Shown: one piece after another, positions 1 through 5,143 of the stretch
Layout: each line of letters starts with the position of its first letter
Position numbering within the stretch: position 1 is the stretch's first letter
Assembly (NCBI GenBank): GCA_903912585.1
Contig: CAIWHY010000277.1
Span: 1 to 13,025 of the forward strand
Length of the DNA stretch: 13,025 nt
Reading direction: 5' to 3'
Source of the DNA: an uncultured Thermoleophilia bacterium
Lineage (GTDB): Bacteria; Actinomycetota; Thermoleophilia; UBA2241
Notes under the pieces: generated by a model
The model's input: only the letters and a program-made list of their open reading frames with translations
Databases searched by the model: none
What the model was told of the DNA's origin: nothing
Program-made: the position numbers and the translations under genes

Positions 1-759
1 ACCAAGGAGGGCGCCATCGCCGGCCCGCGCGTGCTCGAGCACATGGTCGACACCGTCCTGCAGTTCGAGGGCGACCGCTATCGCTTCTACCGCACGCTGC
101 GCGCCGCCAAGAACCGCTTCGGGTCCACCAACGAGCTCGGCATCTTCGAGATGACGCCGGACGGCCTCGCCGGCGTGGCGGACCCCTCGCGCCTTTTCCT
201 CAGCGACACGGGTCCCGCGGCGGGTGCGGCCGTGCACGTCGCGGTCGAGGGGAGCCGCTGCTTCCCGGTCGAGGTCCAGGCGCTCGTCAACCGGAGCGAA
301 CTCGCCATGCCGCGGCGCGTCGCCGTGGGGTTCGATCGCAACCGCCTGGCGATGCTGGTGGCCGTCCTCGGCCGCCATGCCCGGCTGCAGTTGTCTCAGG
401 CCGACATTTTTGTTACAATTGCAGGCGGAATCCGCATCGACGAACCTGCGGCCGACCTCGCTGTTGCTCTCGCCATCGCCTCAGCCGAGCGCAACACACC
501 GCTTCCGTCGAGGGTCGCAGCGATCGGGGAGATCAGCCTGACTGGCGAACTGCGTTCCTGCAGCCAGAGTGAGCGACGCATCGCTGAAGCCGGTCGTGCC
601 GGCTTTGCACGCATCGTCGTCCCCGCCGCCGACGCGAGCCGGACGGGCGGGATCGCCGCAGGTGCGGCCAACGTGCGCGGGGTTCTCGCGTCCTTGCTGA
701 GTGAGGGCGCGTCACCGCAGGCGGCCGCCGGGGCCCAGCACGACGACAGGGGGGTATGA
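1..759 (+). CDS. radA: DNA repair protein RadA (Sms), C-terminal part; 5' end outside the window
   Basis: RadA is a RecA-like, DnaB-type ATPase that promotes branch migration during recombinational repair. The reading frame is already open at base 1, so the N-terminal zinc finger and Walker motifs lie upstream. What is visible starts in the ATPase core: the TKEGAIAGPRVLEHMVD stretch and the RadA-specific KNRFG motif (bases 109-123), followed by NELGIFEM. From about base 260 the Lon-protease-like C-terminal domain follows, with VEVQALV, GGIRIDEPAADLA, GEISLTGELR and RRIAEA, all typical of the family. It stops at a TGA (757-759), seven bases before the carD start, so the two genes are probably co-transcribed. 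Codons around 400-480 are much less GC-rich at third positions than the rest of the gene; a promoter-like sequence lies there. The identification is very secure. Confidence 0.97.
   Translation, partial: TKEGAIAGPRVLEHMVDTVLQFEGDRYRFYRTLRAAKNRFGSTNELGIFEMTPDGLAGVADPSRLFLSDTGPAAGAAVHVAVEGSRCFPVEVQALVNRSELAMPRRVAVGFDRNRLAMLVAVLGRHARLQLSQADIFVTIAGGIRIDEPAADLAVALAIASAERNTPLPSRVAAIGEISLTGELRSCSQSERRIAEAGRAGFARIVVPAADASRTGGIAAGAANVRGVLASLLSEGASPQAAAGAQHDDRGV
391..419 (+). promoter_or_regulatory. sigma-70-like promoter inside radA, pointing toward carD
   Basis: TTGTCT (391-396) and TACAAT (414-419) are separated by exactly 17 bases, matching the -35/-10 consensus at 4 and 5 of 6 positions. The stretch is AT-rich (ACATTTTTGTTACAATT) in an otherwise very GC-rich gene. 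Transcription would begin near 426 and reach carD after a leader of about 340 bases. This is motif evidence only. Confidence 0.5.
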
Positions 760-763
760 CAGA

Positions 764-1300
764 GTGTATTCAGTCGGAGACAAAGTCGTGTACCCGCACC
801 ACGGCGCGGGCAAGATCATGAAGATCGAGTCAAAAGACGTCCTCGGTCAGCAGCGCGACTACCTTACGATCCAGATCCTCCACAACGACATGACCGTGAT
901 GGTCCCGGTCGAGAACGCCGACCGCGCCGGTCTGCGCAAGGTCGTGGAGTCGGATGTCGTCGACCAGGTCCTCGAGGTCCTGCGCGGCGACCCCACGAAG
1001 ATGCCCAAGAACTGGAGCCGTCGCTACAAGCACAACCGCGACAAGCTCAAGACCGGCGACATCTTCGAGGTCGCAGAGGTCGTGCGCAACCTCGCCATCC
1101 GCCACGCCGACAAGGGCCTCTCGACCGGCGAGAAGCAGATGTTCTCCAAGGCCAAGAAGATCCTCGCGAGCGAGCTCATGTACGCGCGCGACTTCAGCGA
1201 GGACGAGGCCAACGCCTTCCTCGAGGAAGTGCTGGAGAACATCAACGTGGATGGGGCTGCGCTTGCCGACGACTCCCGAGAGCCGGCCACCGTCGTCTGA
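764..1300 (+). CDS. carD: CarD-family RNA polymerase-binding transcription regulator
   Basis: CarD binds the RNA polymerase beta subunit and the upstream edge of the promoter bubble, stabilising open complexes; in mycobacteria it is essential and controls rRNA and stress transcription. The 178-residue product opens with the RNAP-interacting Tudor-like domain (VGDKVVYPHHGAGKI near the N-terminus, then DYLTIQILHNDMTVMVPVE). The helical DNA-binding domain follows, with NWSRRYK and the conserved wedge tryptophan at residue 84, then EVAEVVRNL and GLSTGEKQM. The GTG at 764 is chosen because a G-rich ribosome site (AGGGGGG, 748-754) lies about nine bases upstream and because the family starts right at this motif; an upstream frame extension would overlap radA without support. 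The protein is somewhat longer than the mycobacterial one, with an acidic tail rich in D and E. The next ORF overlaps its last 50 bases. Confidence 0.96.
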   Translation: MYSVGDKVVYPHHGAGKIMKIESKDVLGQQRDYLTIQILHNDMTVMVPVENADRAGLRKVVESDVVDQVLEVLRGDPTKMPKNWSRRYKHNRDKLKTGDIFEVAEVVRNLAIRHADKGLSTGEKQMFSKAKKILASELMYARDFSEDEANAFLEEVLENINVDGAALADDSREPATVV

Positions 1301-1565
1301 CGCGGCTCCGGCTCGTCCGGCCCGTAATCCCAAAGGCGTCCTGGCGCCGGCACTCCGGCTCGCCCTCGCGCTGCTCGGTGCTCTGGCCGGGCAGCAGACC
1401 ACCGACCGCATCTGCGCGTCCTCGTTCGCGCCGCATCTCGACCAGACCGGCAAGCTCGTCCGGCCGGTCGCGTTCATGCTCGCCGGCTTTGCGATCGGCT
1501 GCGTGTACGGCGTCGCGCTGCAGAGCCCGTCCGGCAAGATCATCTTCACGCGGGTGCTGGCCTAG
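1251..1565 (+). CDS. small two-helix membrane protein of unknown function (yacL position)
   Basis: I do not recognise this gene. The frame encodes 104 residues from the ATG at 1251 and overlaps the carD tail. From about base 1335 to the stop nearly every codon ends in G or C, as in the neighbouring genes, which supports real coding. Two hydrophobic segments are visible: VLAPALRLALALLGALAG (about residues 29-46) and VAFMLAGFAIGCVYGVAL (about 74-91). They are joined by a short polar loop. There is no domain after the second segment; the stop comes 26 bases before ispD. In many Gram-positive genomes this place, before ispD, holds a PIN/TRAM protein (YacL) that begins with membrane helices, so this could be a shortened relative. 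The true start is uncertain: no strong ribosome site precedes 1251, and the first ~28 residues (proline- and alanine-rich) may not be translated. The only later in-frame ATG, at 1476, would leave 29 residues. Confidence 0.5.
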   Translation: MGLRLPTTPESRPPSSDAAPARPARNPKGVLAPALRLALALLGALAGQQTTDRICASSFAPHLDQTGKLVRPVAFMLAGFAIGCVYGVALQSPSGKIIFTRVLA

Positions 1566-1591
1566 CACCCACCGACCACTGGGGGACGTAC

Positions 1592-2308
1592 ATGGAGGAA
1601 CAGCAGACCGAAGAGCTCTGGGTGATCGTCGCCGCGGCCGGGGAGAGCCGGCGCATGGGGCTGCCGGACGGGGAGTCCAAGCAGTTCCTGCTGCTGGGCG
1701 GCGAGCCGATCCTCAACCACTCCGTCCGGCGCCTCCTCACGATGGACATCGTCCACGGCCTGGTGGTGGTGCTGCATCCGTCACACACCGTCCGTTTCGC
1801 CAGCGAACTGCTGGCGTTCGACGACAGCAAGCCGCTCCTCATCGCCGAGGGCGGCGCGATGCGCACCGACTCGGTGCGCGCCGGCCTCCTCGAGGTGCCC
1901 GATTCGGCGACGGTCATCGCCGTCCATGACGGCGCCCGCCCGTTGTTCGCGCGCCACGTCTTCGAGCGCTGCGTCGAGGCTCTCGGCGACGCCGACGGTG
2001 CTGTTCCCGGCATCGAGGTGAGCGACACGCTCAAGCGCACCGACCGGCAGGGCAAGGTGGCCACCACGGTCGACCGCCGCGACCTGTGGGCGGCACAGAC
2101 GCCGCAGGTGTTCCGCGCCGCCGCGCTGCGCGACGTGTACTCGCGCCCGGACACCAACGGCGCCAGCGACGACGCCGTGCTCCTCGAGCGCGGCGGCTAT
2201 CTGGTCAACCTTGTGCCGTCCACGCCTGCCAACGTCAAGATCACCACGCCGGCCGACATCTCGCTCGCCGGCGCGCTGATGTCCTGGGAGGTCGAGGCAG
2301 ACGTATAG
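1592..2308 (+). CDS. ispD: 2-C-methyl-D-erythritol 4-phosphate cytidylyltransferase (IspD)
   Basis: This enzyme joins CTP and methylerythritol 4-phosphate to form CDP-ME, the third step of the MEP isoprenoid pathway in the cytoplasm. The 238-residue product is close to the usual length. The N-terminal nucleotide-binding loop is AAAGESRRMG followed by SKQF, the central part has GGAMRTDSVRAGL, and VHDGARP at residues 111-117 is the family signature. TPQVF, SDDAVLLE and VKITTPADI close the active site and dimerisation region. The ATG at 1592 has a clear ribosome site (GGGGGA, 1581-1586) at good spacing. The 3' end overlaps the probable start of ispF by eight bases, and the ispF ribosome site lies within the ispD coding sequence, so translational coupling is likely. 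Confidence 0.97.
   Translation: MEEQQTEELWVIVAAAGESRRMGLPDGESKQFLLLGGEPILNHSVRRLLTMDIVHGLVVVLHPSHTVRFASELLAFDDSKPLLIAEGGAMRTDSVRAGLLEVPDSATVIAVHDGARPLFARHVFERCVEALGDADGAVPGIEVSDTLKRTDRQGKVATTVDRRDLWAAQTPQVFRAAALRDVYSRPDTNGASDDAVLLERGGYLVNLVPSTPANVKITTPADISLAGALMSWEVEADV
2287..2292 (+). promoter_or_regulatory. ribosome binding site supporting the ACG start of ispF
   Basis: GGAGGT is the only strong Shine-Dalgarno sequence near the 5' end of ispF. It lies inside the last codons of ispD and ends eight bases before the ACG at 2301. Confidence 0.55.
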
Positions 2309-2798
2309 GGTCGGCAACGGCTACGACGCACACCGCTTCGCGGAGGAGCGGCGCCTGGTCCTGTGCGGCGTCGACATCGACCACGCCCAGGGTCTGGCGG
2401 GGCACTCAGACGCCGACGTCGCGGTCCACGCCCTCATGGACGCCCTGCTCGGCGCCGCGGGGCTCGGCGATATCGGCGAACTGTTCCCGGACACCGATCC
2501 GGCCTTCCAGGACGCCTCGAGCATGAAGCTCCTGGACAAGGTGATGGCCTGGCTCACGCGGAACGGCTGGAGCGTGGAGAACGCCGACGTCACGGTGATC
2601 TGCGAGCGGCCGCGGCTGGCCGGCTACCGTCTCGAGATGCGCGAGAACCTCGCCGTCGCGCTGGGAGTCGCCAGCGACGCGGTGAGCGTCAAGGCGACGA
2701 CTACGGAAGGCATGGGCTTCGAGGGCCGGGGCGAGGGGATCGCCGCTTCGGCCGTGTGCCTGCTGGCGCGCGACGACAAGGCGCCGGCAGGACTCTGA
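2301..2798 (+). CDS. ispF: 2-C-methyl-D-erythritol 2,4-cyclodiphosphate synthase (IspF), apparent ACG start
   Basis: IspF cyclises CDP-ME 2-phosphate to the 2,4-cyclodiphosphate, releasing CMP, two steps after IspD. The conserved sequence begins RVGNGYDAHRF; the D and H of YDAH and the H of AGHSDADV (residue 35) are the metal ligands. LGDIGELFPDTDP, ICERP and SVKATTTEGMGFEGRGEGI complete a full-length family member of 165 residues. The frame is closed upstream by TGA at 2277-2279. Between that stop and YDAH there is no ATG, GTG, TTG or CTG codon. An ACG at 2301 stands nine bases after GGAGG (2287-2291, within GGGAGGT) and gives a normal N-terminus, so it is taken as the start. An internal ATG at 2436 would remove the metal ligands. 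A sequencing error (ACG for ATG) or a frameshift fusion to IspD are alternatives. Product identity is secure; the start is not. Confidence 0.92.
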   Translation, partial: TYRVGNGYDAHRFAEERRLVLCGVDIDHAQGLAGHSDADVAVHALMDALLGAAGLGDIGELFPDTDPAFQDASSMKLLDKVMAWLTRNGWSVENADVTVICERPRLAGYRLEMRENLAVALGVASDAVSVKATTTEGMGFEGRGEGIAASAVCLLARDDKAPAGL

Positions 2799-2804
2799 TC
2801 GCGA

Positions 2805-2821
2805 GGCCGGCTGTGCCGGCC
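2805..2821. terminator. GC hairpin between convergent ispF and tatA
   Basis: GGCCGGC and GCCGGCC form a perfect 7-bp stem with a TGT loop, between the ispF stop (2798) and the tatA stop (2833). Neither strand has a T-tract after it, so it is not a classical intrinsic terminator. Its position between convergent genes suggests a shared transcript-end structure. Confidence 0.45.
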
Positions 2822-2832
2822 GTCACTCGGTC

Positions 2833-3042
2833 CTACTTCTCGTCGGTCTTGGTCGCGGCGGTGTCGACCTTCTTGGCCGCGCCTGCCTCGTCCTCATCGA
2901 CGACGTCCTCCTTGAGGCCCTGCTTGAACCCGCGGATGCTCTGGCCCATCGAACGGCCGAGCTTCGGGATGCGGGACGCGCCAAAAATGAGGATGACGAT
3001 CGCAAGGACCAGAAGCAGCTCTGGTGCTCCGATATTGGGCAT
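2833..3042 (-). CDS. tatA: Sec-independent (Tat) translocase subunit TatA
   Basis: TatA oligomerises to form the pore of the twin-arginine system, which exports folded proteins, often cofactor-loaded ones. The 69-residue product has the standard plan: a short N-terminus (MPNIGAPE), one hydrophobic helix (about residues 8-20, LLLVLAIVILIFG), the hinge FGASRIPKLG, an amphipathic helix (RSMGQSIRGFKQGLKED), and a charged acidic/lysine tail. Start choice is supported by AGGAGAGGT a few bases upstream on the minus strand. The usual proline after FG is replaced by alanine-serine, a mild variation. No tatC or tatB is in view. The gene follows mobA-mobB on the same strand after a 139-base gap that carries its own promoter and a folded leader. 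Confidence 0.95.
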   Translation of the reverse strand: MPNIGAPELLLVLAIVILIFGASRIPKLGRSMGQSIRGFKQGLKEDVVDEDEAGAAKKVDTAATKTDEK

Positions 3043-3071
3043 GCCGACCTCTCCTTCTCCTGCTCGAGCTC

Positions 3072-3125
3072 GCGGGACCGATCTCCCGGGCGAGTGCGGG
3101 GACGCGTCGCTCGCGCCGGTCCCGC
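3072..3125 (-). promoter_or_regulatory. nested stem-loop in the tatA 5' leader
   Basis: GCGGGACCG (3072-3080) and CGGTCCCGC (3117-3125) are perfect 9-base complements. Inside them a second stem pairs 3090-3096 with 3108-3114 (GCGAG/CTCGC plus a wobble and a further pair). The outer stem begins almost exactly where transcription from the promoter at 3132-3160 should start, so the tatA mRNA would carry a stable 5'-terminal hairpin. Confidence 0.5.
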
Positions 3126-3131
3126 AGGACT

Positions 3132-3160
3132 ACTGTAAGGCCGCGGCACACGGCGCGCAA
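3132..3160 (-). promoter_or_regulatory. predicted tatA promoter
   Basis: Read on the minus strand, TTGCGC (3160-3155) and TACAGT (3137-3132) are separated by exactly 17 bases. Each matches the sigma-70 consensus at four of six positions. The predicted start near 3125 leaves a leader of about 83 bases before the tatA ATG. tatA could therefore be transcribed independently of the upstream mobA-mobB gene. Confidence 0.5.
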
Positions 3161-3181
3161 GAATCGTGCGTCCGTGACTCG

Positions 3182-4282
3182 TCAGTACTCGCGCAGGGTG
3201 TCGAGGCGCGCGGCGAGAAAGCGGGCCACGCCGCGCGCGTCGTCGAGCGCGAAGCGGTGCTCGTGCCCGAGCGGCGCGTCGGTGATGAGGGCCATCGCCT
3301 CGCCGGGGCCACAGAGGGGGCTCTCGTGGCCGGCAGCGACGCGGAAGAGTTCGACCCGGTGCGGCGCCGCTGCTTTGTATCCCTCGGCGACGACGAGGTC
3401 GAAGCCTTCGAAGAAGCGCCGCGCGATCGTCGCGAGGGGCACCTCTTCGTCGGTCCTCGCGACGTAGGCGAGCTGGCTCGGCGAAGAGACCACATACGCG
3501 GAGGCGCCGGCGCGCCCGTGGCGCCAGGAGTCCTTGCCCTCGTGGTCGATGTCGGCGGCGTGGGCGTGGTGCTTGACGGTGCCCACGCGCAGCCCGAGGG
3601 CGATGAGCTCGGGCAGCAACTGCTCGATGAAGGTCGTCTTGCCGGAGTCGCTCTTGCCGACGATCGCCACCAGCGCCGGTGGCCCGGACGCACCGCCGGT
3701 GCGCTCGCGCGCTGTCTCGTAGGCGCTCATGGTGTTGATGTTATGGAAGGTGGACTCGTCGGGGAAGGGCACCTCGGCCACAGTGAGCCCGGCGAGGCCG
3801 TCGACGATGCGGTGGCGGCCGTACTGCAGGAGCTGGCGCATGGGAGGCAGGCAGCGGGGGCCGTAGGCGGCGAAGAGTGGCTGCCGGTGCGGTCCGATGC
3901 GCGGGAGAGCGGCGTCGGCGCCGGGGAAGGCGGCGAGCACGGCCCGAGCCGCCGCCGCGTCCGGGAAGGCGATGTCGGCGGCCATGACGAACAGAGGCAG
4001 CCGGAAGTGCTCGAGCACCGTGGCGATCCCGGCGAGCGGAGACGCTCCCGGCCACAGGTCGGCGACGATGTCGGCCGGCGAGGCGTCGCCGAGATCGACC
4101 GTCTGGCCGGGCCCGACCGATACGACCACGGTGGGGAAGAGCCCGCGCAGGAACTCGAGATTGCGCCGCAGCATGGTCTGGCCGCCGAGCACGAGGTACC
4201 GCTTGTCGACGCCCGCCCGGCGGCTGCTGCCGCCGGCGAGCAGGACGCCGGTGCGGACGGGAAGAGCGACTGCGGGTGCCAT
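3182..4282 (-). CDS. MobA-MobB fusion: molybdopterin guanylyltransferase plus GTP-binding adaptor
   Basis: The 366-residue protein joins two molybdenum-cofactor proteins that are separate in E. coli. Residues 1 to about 195 are MobA, which transfers GMP from GTP onto molybdopterin to give the guanine dinucleotide form. Its nucleotide loop is LAGGSSRRAGVDK (residues 15-27), followed by WPGASPLAGI, VMAADIAFPD and HNINT (from residue 180). About residues 203-366 are MobB, a P-loop protein that binds guanine nucleotide and assists MobA. Its Walker A is GKSDSGKTT (209-217), then GTVKHHAH and VVAEGYK. MobA normally has RMG in its loop; here it is RAG, a small change next to the catalytic glycines. 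The frame has no alternative start near the N-terminus, and the ATG at 4282 lacks a strong ribosome site. It lies 69 bases after the cyclo-ligase gene on the same strand, ahead of tatA; many Mo-bisMGD enzymes are exported through Tat. Confidence 0.93.
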   Translation of the reverse strand: MAPAVALPVRTGVLLAGGSSRRAGVDKRYLVLGGQTMLRRNLEFLRGLFPTVVVSVGPGQTVDLGDASPADIVADLWPGASPLAGIATVLEHFRLPLFVMAADIAFPDAAAARAVLAAFPGADAALPRIGPHRQPLFAAYGPRCLPPMRQLLQYGRHRIVDGLAGLTVAEVPFPDESTFHNINTMSAYETARERTGGASGPPALVAIVGKSDSGKTTFIEQLLPELIALGLRVGTVKHHAHAADIDHEGKDSWRHGRAGASAYVVSSPSQLAYVARTDEEVPLATIARRFFEGFDLVVAEGYKAAAPHRVELFRVAAGHESPLCGPGEAMALITDAPLGHEHRFALDDARGVARFLAARLDTLREY

Positions 4283-4351
4283 GGCCGTAGTCTACCCGCG
4301 GCCGCCTGCCAGGTCGCCGTGAGCCCGCGCGGCCGGCCCGCGCGACGGCGC

Positions 4352-4966
4352 TCAGGACGGGCGAATGATGCGGTCCTCGGTGACGATCGCGTCCACGGCC
4401 AGGTCGTGCGACTCGCAGGCGACCTCGTCCACGATCTGTGCCTCGAAGGCGAGCGCTACGCGCGGCACGCCGGCGCGCGTGAGCGGCAGATAGGTGTCGT
4501 AGAAGCCGCCGCCGTAGCCGCAGCGGCGGCCCTCGACGTCGAACGCCGCGCCGGGCACGACCACGGCGTCGATGGCCTCGGGCGCGATCTCGGGCAGTCC
4601 GGCGCGCGGCTCGGGGATCCCCCACGCGCCGGGCTGGAGGTCGGCCCTCACGTCGCGGACGCGATAGGCGGCCATGAGGCGCGGCGCAAGCACGCGCGGC
4701 AGGCACACGACGCGGCCGCGCGCCAGGGCCCACGCGATCAGCGGGCTCGTGTCGATCTCCGTGCGGAAGGAGCCGAAGAGGAGGAGGGTCCCGGCCGCCT
4801 GCAGCTCCGGCAGGGCGGCGGCGCGCACGCAGATGGCGGCGCTCAGGCGTTCGCGGCGTTCCGGGGACAGCGCGTCTCGCCGCGCCAAGGCTTGCTCGCG
4901 CGCGGCGCGTTTGGCATGGGTCCTGTCGGCTGCGGGCTCGTCCCCGAAGGGTGCGTGAGGCGTCAT
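4352..4966 (-). CDS. 5-formyltetrahydrofolate cyclo-ligase
   Basis: The enzyme uses ATP to convert 5-formyl-THF to 5,10-methenyl-THF, returning the stored folate form to one-carbon metabolism in the cytoplasm. The 204-residue product has the family layout: a basic N-terminal helix (THAKRAAREQALARRDALS), LLLFGSFRTEIDTSPLI, then the C-terminal signature VPGAAFDVEGRRCGYGGGFYD with GYGGGFYD at residues 150-157. It ends with VDAIVTEDRI. The ATG at 4966 is preceded by GGGAGGT (4969-4975) at rather short spacing; no other in-frame start lies before the conserved region. The same frame stays open far upstream through the GGDEF gene, but that is an antisense shadow. The gene heads a probable minus-strand unit with mobA-mobB and is divergent from the V4R-GGDEF gene. 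Family members are often named ygfA or MTHFS. Confidence 0.94.
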   Translation of the reverse strand: MTPHAPFGDEPAADRTHAKRAAREQALARRDALSPERRERLSAAICVRAAALPELQAAGTLLLFGSFRTEIDTSPLIAWALARGRVVCLPRVLAPRLMAAYRVRDVRADLQPGAWGIPEPRAGLPEIAPEAIDAVVVPGAAFDVEGRRCGYGGGFYDTYLPLTRAGVPRVALAFEAQIVDEVACESHDLAVDAIVTEDRIIRPS

Positions 4967-5049
4967 CGACCTCCCAGGTGTGCACTGTACTGGCAACGCT
5001 TGGACGCGGGAGCCGGGCTTCGCGAGGACTAGGGCCCGGCCCCGTGGCC

Positions 5050-5060
5050 TATAGTATAAG
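5050..5060. promoter_or_regulatory. AT-rich promoter-like island between divergent genes
   Basis: TATAGTATAAG is the only AT-rich patch in the 177-base spacer between the cyclo-ligase and the V4R-GGDEF gene. It contains -10-like hexamers on both strands (TATAGT forward, TATACT reverse). No convincing -35 sequence stands at 16-18 bases on either side, so the direction is undecided. Confidence 0.3.
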
Positions 5061-5098
5061 TGTCGCCGCCCGGCGGGCTTTTGGGCTGCGTGCGACGG

Positions 5099-5132
5099 CG
5101 ATGCGGGGGGCGCCGCAAGCCGCGCCCCATCG
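5099..5132 (+). promoter_or_regulatory. stem-loop immediately upstream of the V4R-GGDEF ribosome site
   Basis: CGATG (5099-5103) pairs with CATCG (5128-5132), and inside it a G-run pairs with CCC (5125-5127) past a bulged C. The stem ends at the first base of GAGAGG (5132-5137), so folding could affect ribosome access. A short GCCC-GGC-GGGC hairpin followed by TTTT lies just upstream (5068-5082). No known riboswitch consensus was recognised. Confidence 0.35.
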
Positions 5133-5143
5133 AGAGGATGAGC

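Noticed and set aside
2436..2798. ispF starting at the in-frame ATG 2436
   Set aside because: This would delete YDAH and the AGHSDAD histidine, which bind the catalytic metal, and it has no ribosome site.
2363..5032. 889-codon plus-strand frame opposite tatA, mobA-mobB and the cyclo-ligase
   Set aside because: It is composition-driven; the minus strand carries three proteins with clear motifs and the plus translation matches none.
5061..5143. c-di-GMP (GEMM) riboswitch before the GGDEF gene
   Set aside because: Only generic stems are visible; none of the conserved GEMM loop sequences could be recognised.
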